Source: Bacteroidales bacterium
GTDB taxonomy: Bacteria > Bacteroidota > Bacteroidia > Bacteroidales > Paludibacteraceae
Reading direction: 5' to 3'
NCBI GenBank assembly: GCA_012517575.1
Contig: JAAYUQ010000056.1
Coordinates: forward strand, 1-38,776
DNA length: 38,776 bases
The position numbers and the translations under genes are program-made. Each line of letters starts with the position of its first letter. Position 1 is the stretch's first letter. Positions 1 through 8,580 of this stretch are shown here, one piece after another. Under the pieces are notes generated by a model. The model ran no database searches. It saw nothing but the letters and a program-made list of their open reading frames with translations, and had not been told where the DNA came from.

Positions 1-134
1 CATTGAAATCGAATTTTTAATTTTTTTGATTTAAATGAGGAGAGTAAGGACAAAAGAGAGCGTGAAACCTATTTTTCCATGTTTTTTTACAAGTTGTCGA
101 TTTACATTACAACAATTGAATCCGTATCGATTTA
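1..134. other. AT-rich intergenic tail downstream of the response regulator
   Basis: This short stretch lies 3' of the LytTR regulator gene, which is on the minus strand. I see no convincing gene, hairpin with a U-tract, or promoter in it. It ends at the window edge, so the neighbouring gene is unknown. Confidence 0.5.
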
Positions 135-845
135 TTATATATTTCCAATTTCGTCCATTAAATTTTGTCGGTAGGTTTCTCCGATAAGAATTTTATGTCC
201 GGCAATCATGATCCGATTTTTGCTGATATTTTCTATTTTGTTTTTCTGAACAATGTAGGAGCGGTGAACGCGAAGAAATCTGTCGCGTGGAAGTAAATCT
301 TCCATGCTTTTCATGCTCATCAACGTGATAATAGGTTTCGCATCGTTCCGGACATAGATTTTTACGTAATCTTTCAGTCCTTCCACGAAAAGGATATCAT
401 CGAAAAGCACTTGCACCAACTTGTAGTCGGCTTTTACAAAAATTCCCGTTTTTTCTTTTCCTTCATTCAATGCAGCTTTTTGGGAAATTTCAAACCAGTT
501 TAAAGCTTTTTTTGCAGCCGTAAGAAAGTCGCCAAATGAAATAGGCTTGAGCAGATAATCGAGGGCGTTTACCTTGTAACCGTTGATGGCATATTCGCTG
601 AAGGCAGTAGTAAAAATAATTTTTGTGTCGGGATGGACAAACTGTGAAAATTCCATGCCACTGAGTTCGGGCATTTGAATATCCAGAAAAATAAGGTTGG
701 GCTGCTGATTTTCCACATTATGCATGGCCGATATGGCACTCGAATATTTGCCTGTCAGTTTCAGAAAAGGCGTTCTTTGAACGTATGATTCCAGCAATTT
801 GAGGGCAGGAGGTTCGTCGTCAATGATCCAGCAGCTGAGTATCAT
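135..845 (-). CDS. LytTR family response regulator
   Basis: Two-component response regulator with an N-terminal receiver domain (about residues 1-118) and a C-terminal LytTR DNA-binding domain (about 135-235). The receiver shows the acidic pocket in WIIDDEPPA, the phospho-acceptor Asp55 in IFLDIQMPE, the TT switch in IIFTTAF and the conserved Lys in LLKPIS. The LytTR part shows the typical VEGLKDYVKI and FLRVHRSYIV segments. I start at the ATG at 845; a TTG two codons upstream is also open but less likely. The start lies inside the 3' end of the histidine kinase gene (26 bp overlap), so the two proteins are almost certainly co-translated partners. Known LytTR regulators bind promoter direct repeats; the target here is unknown, but the beta-barrel gene at the head of the same unit is an obvious candidate (inference). 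Confidence 0.95.
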   Translation of the reverse strand: MILSCWIIDDEPPALKLLESYVQRTPFLKLTGKYSSAISAMHNVENQQPNLIFLDIQMPELSGMEFSQFVHPDTKIIFTTAFSEYAINGYKVNALDYLLKPISFGDFLTAAKKALNWFEISQKAALNEGKEKTGIFVKADYKLVQVLFDDILFVEGLKDYVKIYVRNDAKPIITLMSMKSMEDLLPRDRFLRVHRSYIVQKNKIENISKNRIMIAGHKILIGETYRQNLMDEIGNI

Positions 846-1929
846 TTTCAATGTCGATATTGGTATTGATTATCAGAATAGCAGAATATTCGTTGTTTTT
901 AATTTCCGTATCGTAAATATAATGACCCGGATAAAGCAAATCCAGCCGTTTTTGCAATTGCTCCAATCCAATCCCTTTTCCGCTTTTGTCTGATTCGGAC
1001 TTGGGAAAATAACTATTTTCACAGGTAAATCGCAATAATCCTTCTGTGTTTTCAATTAATTGAATATGAATAAACGATGGTTTGTCAGCACTGATCCCGT
1101 GTTTGAAAGCATTTTCTATGAGTGAAATAAAAGTTAGTGGAGCAATTTTAGTGTTACTGTTGGAAATTAAGTTGAATTTTGTAGTTAATTTTATATTTTC
1201 GGCCAACCTTATTCGCATCAATTCGATATAGTTTTGCATGAACTCCACTTCCTGCAACAAAGATACAAAAGTTTGATTGTTATCATACAAAACATGTCGC
1301 AATAATTTGCTTAAATCTTGTATGGCTTGCTGGGCTTTCACTGGATTCAAATTGATGAGTGCATAAATGTTATTTAAGGTATTAAGTAAAAAATGTGGAT
1401 TAATCTGATTTTTAAGGTTTTGAAGTTCAGCTTCGGTTTTGGCTTTTTCCAACTCTTTTCGTTCGTTATCGAGTTTAACCCAATGCATACTCATTTTTAT
1501 GGCTACGCTTAGCCCTGCCACAAGGGTTAGAAAAAAAGCATTGTTGAAAATAAATTTTAGAGGAAAAAAAGGTTTAGGCCTCCTACCTCTCATTCTCATG
1601 GGTGGCCGTCCATCATAATTTAAACTGATAACCAATTCGTGAGCAAAATGCATCAATGCCGCTAAGGCTACAATTAAAATTAAATTGATAAGAATAAATT
1701 CCTTTGTTTTCCTGTCGAAAAGAAATTTTTCAATCAAATAAAGGTAGTTTACATAAAATACCACAATAAAGCACAGTACCGTAGAGGCTGCATTCCAGAA
1801 AAAAACCCAATTAAATTCTTCATTTCTCCTATTGAAAAAGAATAAAGGAAAACATAATACAATCACCCATACCAAAATATGAATAAGAATATTATTTGGC
1901 CAGCTTTTCTGATTTTTATTATTATTCAT
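820..1929 (-). CDS. LytS/YpdA-type sensor histidine kinase
   Basis: Membrane histidine kinase of the His_kinase (PF06580) class, 369 residues. Four hydrophobic segments (about 13-33, 44-66, 79-101, 128-148) form the membrane part, with an Arg/Pro-rich loop between the third and fourth. A short coiled stretch (150-175) leads to the phospho-acceptor His179 in QINPHFLLNTL. The ATP-binding region has the N-box ENAFKHGI and the glycine box GKGIGLEQL. There is no periplasmic sensor domain of any size, so the signal is probably sensed within the membrane or through a partner. The gene starts 48 bp after the outer membrane protein gene and overlaps the regulator gene at its 3' end, so the three read as one transcription unit. 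Confidence 0.94.
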   Translation of the reverse strand: MNNNKNQKSWPNNILIHILVWVIVLCFPLFFFNRRNEEFNWVFFWNAASTVLCFIVVFYVNYLYLIEKFLFDRKTKEFILINLILIVALAALMHFAHELVISLNYDGRPPMRMRGRRPKPFFPLKFIFNNAFFLTLVAGLSVAIKMSMHWVKLDNERKELEKAKTEAELQNLKNQINPHFLLNTLNNIYALINLNPVKAQQAIQDLSKLLRHVLYDNNQTFVSLLQEVEFMQNYIELMRIRLAENIKLTTKFNLISNSNTKIAPLTFISLIENAFKHGISADKPSFIHIQLIENTEGLLRFTCENSYFPKSESDKSGKGIGLEQLQKRLDLLYPGHYIYDTEIKNNEYSAILIINTNIDIENDTQLLDH

Positions 1930-1977
1930 TTTTGAATTGAAATTGGATTATTTTGAATGTTTGAAAATTATGTTTCA

Positions 1978-4776
1978 CTAAATAACATCTGCATCCGGCC
2001 CATGTCCGCCGGGTCCACCATCAAAACCCCTACGTGGCATCATGTCGTTTTGCGAAGCTCCATTTTTGAAAATATTGAATCGATAAACGAAATGAACTAT
2101 AAAGTAAGAAGTTAGTGTGTTGGCAGTAGTATCGGTGATATAATTGGATGTAGCACTTCGATTTATATTGCTTCTCTGCTGCAAAATGTCGTAAATTTTA
2201 AAGCGTAAAGTGCCATTTTTTTGTTTAAAAAGCTGTTTCTGAATGGAAGCGTTCCATATCAGAGCTTCTTGCTCGAATCCTGTGGAATAACCGGAATTGG
2301 TATTGTATGATAAATCACTATCAATAGAAAAATCATAAGGTAAATAAAGTGAAGTATTGACAGAGGCATTGTAATTGAAATACTCCTGGCCCTGCTGACC
2401 TGTCAAGCTGTTTTGAATATTGTTGTAATTAATATTCCCCCGTACCCCAAAATCCATGATGGCAGAACGAAAATCTATTCCCAATCCTTGTCCCAAACCT
2501 GTTCGCTGACTTAAGTTAATTTCATTGTTGGAAAATCCGTTGGAATGAGTATAACTGCCTGAAGACAGTGAAAAAACAGAAAAATTTGTTTTCTTAATCG
2601 GCAAATTTAACATTAGTCGTCCGTTGGCATTCCAGTTCCCGTTAATATTTTTGTAAGTAGTTTCTTTTTGTCCTGTAGATACATTTGTAGAGGTGGAAGA
2701 AACGATATCGTTCAAGGTGTAAGAAGCGTTTCCAAAGAAATTAATATTACTTTTCTGTTGAGGCATAAAATTCATATAGCGAATATTCAGTTGGTGGCTG
2801 AACGAAGGTTTTAAATCGGGATTGCCATAAGTTAAGTTTAGAGGGTCAGAAACATCTTTCACGGGCGAAAGTTGCGTTATAGATGGCTGACTTGTGATAC
2901 CCGAATACCTGATTCTTAAATTGTTTTGTCGACTCCAGCGATAGTTAAACTGTGCAGTAGGCGCATAATTGATACCGTGATTGGAAAGATTGTTATACAG
3001 AGAATCGCCTTTATAGGTTTTGCTGTTCGAATTGAATGGTTGCATACTGAAACCAAACATGTAATCATATTTTCCTCTGTTTGCCTTGAAATTCATTTCT
3101 ACTGACTGGTTTATGAAATCGTTTTCCAACCTTTTGCTGTAGGTAGAATCCATTACCGTATAATTGCCCAAGTCATCTTTGGTTCGGGTGTCCTTGTTCG
3201 ATTTGGAGAAATTTTGCTGATAATTGTAGGCAAGTTGAATAAAGTTATTGTGACCTATAGGTTCTACGTACGACAGAAAACTTTGCCAGCTTTTACTATT
3301 GCTGGTATTGGTAAATTTCTGATCAATAATATCATCAGGTTTGCTTCCAAAATAATAAGTGTTGGAAAGGTTCGAACCATCGTTGTCTGCATTGTTCAAC
3401 TGTCCCCTTAGTTGGAGGCTGAGCACACGTCCTGTTTTTCCCAATTGTCTACTGACTTCGAGCCTGCCTCCGATATTCTGTCCGTTTCCATCCGAAGAAT
3501 ATTTTGAATCGCCTTTATTGATGGAATCGTTTTCTTCATTGGTAGTAAAGAAGTTACTGATTTCGTCGCGGCTGTTTTCATAAACTCCAACACTTGGCCG
3601 AAATATGATGCGGGTAAGTGTGTCGGGCGTCCATTCCATTCGCAGATCCATGTTGAAATTTTGACTATAATTGTTGGTGGTGTCATTTTCGTTTTCAAAA
3701 GTATTTCCCCTGCTCAGCATATTTTGCGTTCGAACTTTCGACAATACATCATTATTAGTGGAACCATAACGAACATTTCCGCCCAATTTGAAAGTTTTGG
3801 AAAGCTGTGTGTTGAAATTAAATCCACCCATTCCTGACGTCGTAATTCCATCCTGATTTCCAAATATTCTGCGCATGCCACGACCGCCCATATTACCAAA
3901 CATGCTGGATGCCAAATCGGTAAATCCTGCATTATTGGTATTGTTGAGTCCCCCAATAAAAGTAAACTGATTTTTATTTTTCATAAAATTTAGCATGGCG
4001 TTGCCTTCATAGCGATCTTTGCTACCATATCCGGCAAAGGCATTTCCCATCAATCCCTCTTTCATCCCCTGCTTGATAACAAGATTAATCACAGTTTCCT
4101 CATCGCTGTCGTCAAAGCCGGTCATTTCTGCTATCTCGGATTTTTTATCCAGCACTTGAACTTTTTCCACCATTTTGGCCGGAAGATTTTTGGAAGCTAC
4201 TTTGGGGTCGTTGCTGAAAAATTCTTCCCCGTCCACCATGATTTTTTTTATTTCACGTCCGTTGACCGTAATTTTTCCTTCTTTATCAATTTCCACACCG
4301 GGCATTTTTTTGAGTAGATCTTCTACCACAGCGCTTTCCATAACTTTAAACGAGCCTGCATTAAATTCCAGCGTGTCTCCTTTTACTCTTACTTCAGGTG
4401 CTTTTTCCGTAACAACAACTTCCGAGAGCACTAGTTCTTTCTGTTCGAAGTAGAGTGTATCCAATCTGGCTATTGGGCGAGTAGGCGTAACCTGAACATT
4501 CCGAAAAATATCCGTATATCCTAAAAAAGAAATGTTGACTATATAAGTACCGTATTTGACGGGAAGAGAAAAAGAGCCATCATTTTTGCTTGTTTGGCCC
4601 GTAACAAAACTGCTATCCTTTGGTTGAAGAACTTTTACATTGGCTAATGCAACGGGTTGTTTAGTGTTTTTATCAACTATTTTCCCGGTAATCATGCCGC
4701 TCCCTCCTGCTGCCTGAGCTTGGATAGAAAAAATGCATATAAATAAAACAAAGATAATATTCAACAGTTTTTTCAT
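1978..4776 (-). CDS. Outer membrane beta-barrel protein with CarboxypepD_reg-like domain (TonB-receptor-like)
   Basis: A 932-residue outer membrane protein. It has a signal peptide (residues 1-22, ending AQAA), a carboxypeptidase-regulatory-like beta-sandwich (about 28-105, GKIVDKNTKQPVALANV), a plug-like segment (about 125-235, containing DLLKKMPGVEID and VNGREIKKIMVDGEEFF), and a long barrel of alternating strands of the outer-membrane beta-barrel type often annotated OMP_b-brl_3. The tail after the last strand is Gly/Asp-rich (RRGFDGGPGGHGPDADVI) rather than ending in an aromatic residue, which is unusual for a barrel. No SusD-like partner is next to it, so glycan import is not supported. 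Instead a LytS/LytTR pair follows directly, an arrangement I take to mean that the kinase pair and the barrel serve the same response. The substrate is unknown. Confidence 0.88.
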   Translation of the reverse strand: MKKLLNIIFVLFICIFSIQAQAAGGSGMITGKIVDKNTKQPVALANVKVLQPKDSSFVTGQTSKNDGSFSLPVKYGTYIVNISFLGYTDIFRNVQVTPTRPIARLDTLYFEQKELVLSEVVVTEKAPEVRVKGDTLEFNAGSFKVMESAVVEDLLKKMPGVEIDKEGKITVNGREIKKIMVDGEEFFSNDPKVASKNLPAKMVEKVQVLDKKSEIAEMTGFDDSDEETVINLVIKQGMKEGLMGNAFAGYGSKDRYEGNAMLNFMKNKNQFTFIGGLNNTNNAGFTDLASSMFGNMGGRGMRRIFGNQDGITTSGMGGFNFNTQLSKTFKLGGNVRYGSTNNDVLSKVRTQNMLSRGNTFENENDTTNNYSQNFNMDLRMEWTPDTLTRIIFRPSVGVYENSRDEISNFFTTNEENDSINKGDSKYSSDGNGQNIGGRLEVSRQLGKTGRVLSLQLRGQLNNADNDGSNLSNTYYFGSKPDDIIDQKFTNTSNSKSWQSFLSYVEPIGHNNFIQLAYNYQQNFSKSNKDTRTKDDLGNYTVMDSTYSKRLENDFINQSVEMNFKANRGKYDYMFGFSMQPFNSNSKTYKGDSLYNNLSNHGINYAPTAQFNYRWSRQNNLRIRYSGITSQPSITQLSPVKDVSDPLNLTYGNPDLKPSFSHQLNIRYMNFMPQQKSNINFFGNASYTLNDIVSSTSTNVSTGQKETTYKNINGNWNANGRLMLNLPIKKTNFSVFSLSSGSYTHSNGFSNNEINLSQRTGLGQGLGIDFRSAIMDFGVRGNINYNNIQNSLTGQQGQEYFNYNASVNTSLYLPYDFSIDSDLSYNTNSGYSTGFEQEALIWNASIQKQLFKQKNGTLRFKIYDILQQRSNINRSATSNYITDTTANTLTSYFIVHFVYRFNIFKNGASQNDMMPRRGFDGGPGGHGPDADVI

Positions 4777-4804
4777 TCTAAGTAAAATTTTTATTTTTTC
4801 ACTA

Positions 4805-4836
4805 CAAAATTATTTCTCTTTCAACACAATACCAAA
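4805..4836 (-). promoter_or_regulatory. Predicted Bacteroidetes-type promoter for the barrel-kinase-regulator unit
   Basis: Read on the minus strand, TTTG (4836-4833) is followed after 20 bp by TAATTTTG (4812-4805), matching TTTG-N19/20-TAnnTTTG. Transcription would begin a few bases downstream, near 4799, leaving a leader of roughly 20-25 nt before the ATG at 4776. Confidence 0.6.
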
Positions 4837-5155
4837 CAAAATAGACAAACAGCATAGTTTTATCGACGAACAGGTCAGAAATGCTTGTTATTTGTTGTAA
4901 AAGGATAACCAAAAAAATTATTTGGTTCCTTTTATTATGCTTTTCGCCGGTTTGAAAAGTGCTGAAAGAAATAGTTTTCCTTTTTTCAAAAAAGAATTGA
5001 AAAGTTAAACTATAATCGTTTTATCCAGTTCGTGGGAAGGGCAGAAATTAAGCGTAACAATTTTCGCTAATTTTAAAAACAATCAATGAATTGTGTTGAA
5101 ATTTTTCGCAAAATAATTTTCACAAATGAAGTTTCAGATTACTACAAAACCATTA
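4837..5155. other. Intergenic region with no recognised gene
   Basis: About 320 bp between the glycosyltransferase 3' end and the barrel promoter. I see one weak hairpin (CTTTTC/GAAAAG near 4937-4960), which could end the upstream transcript, and no coding potential. It is otherwise AT-rich without clear structure. Confidence 0.5.
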
Positions 5156-6190
5156 TTAATTTTCTTTGGATGTGAACTTTAATTGGGAGAATTTTTTCTT
5201 TCTTCTCAGATAATAATCTACAACAATGCTTCGAGTATAAATCATGGGAAAAGAAGTTGCGGTGGAGTAAAGGATATTTTCCTTTCTTTTTTCCAGAAAG
5301 TTTGGTTTCATTTTCCTGAAATCGGAACGAGCCTTCAATATGCTTTGTGCATTTTTGGGCTTGGCAGAAATAAGGAATTGGAAAACAGCCATATAATCGA
5401 GTATTGCTCGTTTAAAAAACACACTTTTCAATTGTTTTTTCGGGAGATTTTTATACAGCATCAGCAAGTTATTCCGAAAGTTGAGATAAGTTTTAAATGG
5501 ATGTTCCGAATGCAGCGTACCGCCTCCAATGTGATAAACTACGCTTTCGGGGATACAGGCCAATTGATAGCCGCGGCTGTTGAATCGCCAGCAAAGATCT
5601 ATTTCTTCCATGTGGGCAAAAAAGTCTGGGTCAAATCCGCCCATTTTGTGAAAAGATGCTGCGCGAACCATCATGCAGGCTCCGGATGTCCAAAAAACAT
5701 TCATTGGTTCATCGTATTGTCCCTTGTCTTCTTCCACTTCCCCAAAAATTCGTCCCCTGCAGAAAGCAAATCCCAAATAATCGATAAAACCGCCGGCAGC
5801 GCCCGCATGTTCAAAATGGGTCCTTTTGAAATAGGAAAGTATTTTTGGCTGGCAAGCTGCAGTTTGCGGATGTTTTTCCATGTAATCGACCAATGGCAAC
5901 AGCCAATTATCTGTAACTTCTACATCAGAATTCAATAATACATAATAATCCGACTTGATTTCGGACAACGCTTTGTTGTAGCCTTCGGCAAAACCATAAT
6001 TTTTATCGAATAAAATGGTGCGTACCGTTGGAAACTGTTCTTTCAACAACTGAAGCGAACCATCTGTTGAACCATTGTCGGCTACCAATATTTCCACGTA
6101 TGATAGATGGGTTTTTTCCAACAAGACAGGAAGAAATTGTTTCAAAAACTTTTCTCCGTTCCAATTCAATATCACTACCGATACTTGCAT
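5156..6190 (-). CDS. Family 2 glycosyltransferase (rhamnosyltransferase-like)
   Basis: A GT-A fold transferase of 344 residues. The N-terminal nucleotide-sugar domain is clear: SVVILNWNG at the start, VADNGSTDGS (about 36-45), and the metal-binding LLNSDVEV (Asp89 region). WTSGACMMVRA and the acceptor-side motif HMEEIDLCWR follow, as in rhamnosyl- and other dTDP/UDP-sugar transferases. The C-terminal third is basic and probably sits on the membrane. The ATG at 6190 is preferred over an in-frame TTG four codons upstream. It follows the LpxL-like acyltransferase by 111 bp in the same direction, so a role in lipid A or cell-surface glycan building is a reasonable inference. The sugar and acceptor cannot be read from the sequence. 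Confidence 0.9.
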   Translation of the reverse strand: MQVSVVILNWNGEKFLKQFLPVLLEKTHLSYVEILVADNGSTDGSLQLLKEQFPTVRTILFDKNYGFAEGYNKALSEIKSDYYVLLNSDVEVTDNWLLPLVDYMEKHPQTAACQPKILSYFKRTHFEHAGAAGGFIDYLGFAFCRGRIFGEVEEDKGQYDEPMNVFWTSGACMMVRAASFHKMGGFDPDFFAHMEEIDLCWRFNSRGYQLACIPESVVYHIGGGTLHSEHPFKTYLNFRNNLLMLYKNLPKKQLKSVFFKRAILDYMAVFQFLISAKPKNAQSILKARSDFRKMKPNFLEKRKENILYSTATSFPMIYTRSIVVDYYLRRKKKFSQLKFTSKEN

Positions 6191-6301
6191 AGTCAAACAC
6201 AAAAGATTTTTTCCTTAATAGCGGTTTTAATTTTTTTAAAAACTTTATGATGTTGTCGATTAACAGAGCATCATTCAAAAAATTATAAATACAAGCGACT
6301 G

Positions 6302-7192
6302 TTAATTATTATTGCTCACCTCATTACCAGGAGGCTTAATTTTCCATCTGCGATGCGTCCAAAGCCAAAGTTCGGGATGAGCCATGATATCTTCTTCCAG
6401 CAGTTGCATGAACCGTTGAGAAATTTCATTGTCGGGAGTCTTTTGCGGTTCCATAGCTATGGTCAAAATTTGGCAACAATAATGTCCACGTTTTGGTCGA
6501 CTGACGCGTGCATAAAAAACCGGATAATTAAATTTCCTTGCCAACTCTTCAGCGCCGGGTAAAACTGCTGTAGGCTGATGCAAAAAGGTTGTCCAGTTTC
6601 GGACATTTTTTCCACTCGGACTTTGGTCGGCAATAAATCCATAAGCTCCGAATTTTCCTTCTTTTGCCCAGCGGATCATGCTTCTTGCCAAATTGTGTTT
6701 CTCAACCACAATGGCACCCCGTTTTTCACGAAGCGTCTTCATGAACTGATCAAATTTTTTGTTTTTTAACCGCTTATACACGGTAAAAGCTCCTGTATTT
6801 TCAGGCATCAACAAGCTGATAGCCAGTATCCATTCCCAATTTCCGTAATGTCCGAGCATCAAAATCGGATATTTTCCCTGACGGCAACATTCAAAAAAAT
6901 CTTCAACATTGACAAATTTTACTCTTTGCAACAACTCTTTATTGCTTATATGGACAAGTTTAACGATTTCGAGCAGCAAATCAGCAAAAAAGCGATAAAA
7001 ATTCTTTTCTATTTTTCTTCTTTGGGATGCTGAAAGTTCAGGAAATGAATTTTGCAGATTTTGTCGAACTACTTTCTTTCTGTAACCCACCACCCGATAA
7101 ATCAGGAAATATAACGGTGTGGAAAAGGCATACAGGACTTTTAGCGGAAGCAGAGACAACAACCACAGCAGCGGATAAATTACGTAAAACAT
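6302..7192 (-). CDS. LpxL/HtrB-like lipid A acyltransferase (LPLAT family)
   Basis: A 296-residue membrane-bound acyltransferase. The N-terminus is a hydrophobic anchor (about 1-33). The catalytic HX4E motif is present at His115-Glu120 in GHYGNWEW, and the later block FIADQSPSG plus FLHQPTAVLPGAEELAR match the late lipid A acyltransferase family, which adds a secondary acyl chain to the lipid A precursor at the inner membrane. The length is normal for the family. The gene lies directly upstream of the glycosyltransferase. Which acyl chain it uses is not visible. Confidence 0.92.
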   Translation of the reverse strand: MFYVIYPLLWLLSLLPLKVLYAFSTPLYFLIYRVVGYRKKVVRQNLQNSFPELSASQRRKIEKNFYRFFADLLLEIVKLVHISNKELLQRVKFVNVEDFFECCRQGKYPILMLGHYGNWEWILAISLLMPENTGAFTVYKRLKNKKFDQFMKTLREKRGAIVVEKHNLARSMIRWAKEGKFGAYGFIADQSPSGKNVRNWTTFLHQPTAVLPGAEELARKFNYPVFYARVSRPKRGHYCCQILTIAMEPQKTPDNEISQRFMQLLEEDIMAHPELWLWTHRRWKIKPPGNEVSNNN

Positions 7193-7235
7193 ACGTTTTA
7201 TTTGTTCTTTTACATTGTTCTTTTATAGAAAATTT

Positions 7236-7243
7236 CAAAGATA
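7236..7243 (-). promoter_or_regulatory. Possible -7 element for the acyltransferase gene
   Basis: On the minus strand TATCTTTG (7243-7236) fits TAnnTTTG and lies about 45 bp before the ATG at 7192. No TTTG is seen at the usual distance upstream, so this is weaker than the other promoter calls. Confidence 0.35.
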
Positions 7244-7311
7244 AAAAAACACCAAGCAAAACCTACGTGCATTGGTGTCGATAGAAAAAATATGTGAGAA
7301 AAAACGAAAGG

Positions 7312-7644
7312 TTATTCTTCTTTGTAAATACCCAATGATTTCCCGTAGTCAAATTCAGCATCCAAAATCAACTGAATATCGTCCTCTGTCAGGTTGATTT
7401 CATCTTTCAAGGCATTTTCCAAGATGTATTCATACATTTCTTCTTCGTCAATACTGGTTTCTTCAGCAGTATCTTCTTCGTCGATGTAACCTTTTTCGTT
7501 GTAAAAGTCGTAAATTACATCCAATACGTACTGAACCGTTTCTTCATCAATGCGGTCCTTAACTTCAGCCGGGAGAGATTTCAAGATGAATTTTAAGGCT
7601 TCATCATCATTGTATTCAAGTAAATCGTCTTCGTTTGTATTCAT
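7312..7644 (-). CDS. Small highly acidic conserved-type hypothetical protein
   Basis: A 110-residue protein with very high Asp/Glu content (for example DEEDTAEETSIDEEEMYEYI), no signal peptide and no membrane segment; it should be cytosolic. The pattern of short helices with acidic linkers (ALKFILKSLPAEV, VQYVLDVIYDFY, DDIQLILDAEFDYG) suggests two helical repeats. I do not recognise a functional family. The ATG at 7644 is chosen because a clear promoter lies 31 bp upstream of it and the 20 residues before it would come from a non-ATG start inside that promoter. It has its own promoter and stands alone between the HAD phosphatase and the acyltransferase. Confidence 0.8.
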   Translation of the reverse strand: MNTNEDDLLEYNDDEALKFILKSLPAEVKDRIDEETVQYVLDVIYDFYNEKGYIDEEDTAEETSIDEEEMYEYILENALKDEINLTEDDIQLILDAEFDYGKSLGIYKEE

Positions 7645-7674
7645 GATGCTATGGTTTAAACTATTAAAAACGTT

Positions 7675-7705
7675 CAAAGATAGTTCTTTTTTGATTACTT
7701 TCAAA
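7675..7705 (-). promoter_or_regulatory. Predicted promoter of the small acidic protein gene
   Basis: Minus strand TTTG (7705-7702), 19 bp, then TATCTTTG (7682-7675): a full match to the Bacteroidetes pattern. The expected transcription start is near 7669, giving a leader of about 25 nt. Confidence 0.65.
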
Positions 7706-7761
7706 AATAATTTTTTTGTGATTTTTTTAAGCTGTTAATGAACAAGCCGAAAAGATTGATG

Positions 7762-8469
7762 CTACAAAATTGAAAAAACTTCTTGTAGCGATTTGACGAT
7801 AAACGTGGCGTGTTGTCCCGTATAAGAAAGCAAATTATTTCTCTGAAGATAAATCTGATCGATTCCTGCATTTTTGGCGCCTTCAATGTCGGCAGAAAAG
7901 CTGTCGCCAATCATAATGGCTTCTTCAGGTGTAGCTTGATTGAGTCGAAGGGCATAATTAAATATTTCACGATCGGGTTTCAATGCGCCGGCTTGCTCCG
8001 AGAGTACCACGTGAGAGAAATAATGTTCAATGCGACATGATTTCAATTTTTTGTATTGCACTTCCACAAATCCATTTGAAATGAGCGTAAGTGGATATTT
8101 GGGGTAAAGATAATCCAGTAATTCGCGGGCAAAAGGGAGCAAAGATGTTTGTTCGGGAAGAATTTCCAGATATTGTTTTCCAATGGCTTCTGCCAATTGC
8201 AGGTCGTCGAGCCCCATTTTGGCAAGAGGATAACGAAAGCGTTCGGACATCAAAAATTCTTTGGTTATTTCTCCCTTTCCGTACATTTCCCAAAGTTCTA
8301 TGTTTCGTCTGGCATAAATCTGGAAAAATTCCTCGAAATTTTCAAAATATCGGTTAAGGGCTTGCTGTTCGTACATTTTTTGCAACGAAAGTCGGGCATT
8401 GGCATGAAAATCCCATAAGGTGTCGTCCAAATCGAGAAAAACATATCGGTAAGGATGCATATTATTCAT
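7762..8469 (-). CDS. HAD superfamily hydrolase, YjjG-type nucleotidase
   Basis: A 235-residue haloacid dehalogenase-fold phosphatase. Motif I is DLDDT (Asp13 and Asp15), motif II is LISNGF, motif III has the conserved Lys in ALKPDREIF, and motif IV is MIGDSFSADIEGA. The helical cap between motifs I and II (about 20-95) makes it subfamily I. The closest known group is YjjG, which dephosphorylates pyrimidine and other non-canonical nucleoside 5'-monophosphates. A house-cleaning role is likely but the exact substrate is not visible. It starts with MNNMHPYRYVF; the fourth residue is an alternative start. Confidence 0.9.
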   Translation of the reverse strand: MNNMHPYRYVFLDLDDTLWDFHANARLSLQKMYEQQALNRYFENFEEFFQIYARRNIELWEMYGKGEITKEFLMSERFRYPLAKMGLDDLQLAEAIGKQYLEILPEQTSLLPFARELLDYLYPKYPLTLISNGFVEVQYKKLKSCRIEHYFSHVVLSEQAGALKPDREIFNYALRLNQATPEEAIMIGDSFSADIEGAKNAGIDQIYLQRNNLLSYTGQHATFIVKSLQEVFSIL

Positions 8470-8580
8470 TTGGGAGCTTTTTTCAGAAATAAATTTCCAA
8501 AAATTTCATGATTGTTTCGAAAAAGATTTGGAAATTTCCGATTTCTTGTCTTTTTAATTCTGTACAGACAGAAAATGTTA

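Noticed and set aside
3360-3385. GGTTCGAACC, resembling the T-loop of a tRNA
   Set aside because: It lies inside the intact coding sequence of the outer membrane barrel gene and no cloverleaf can be built around it.
5183-5938. 251-codon open frame on the plus strand
   Set aside because: It lies opposite the glycosyltransferase gene, whose motifs are complete; the antisense frame has no family features.
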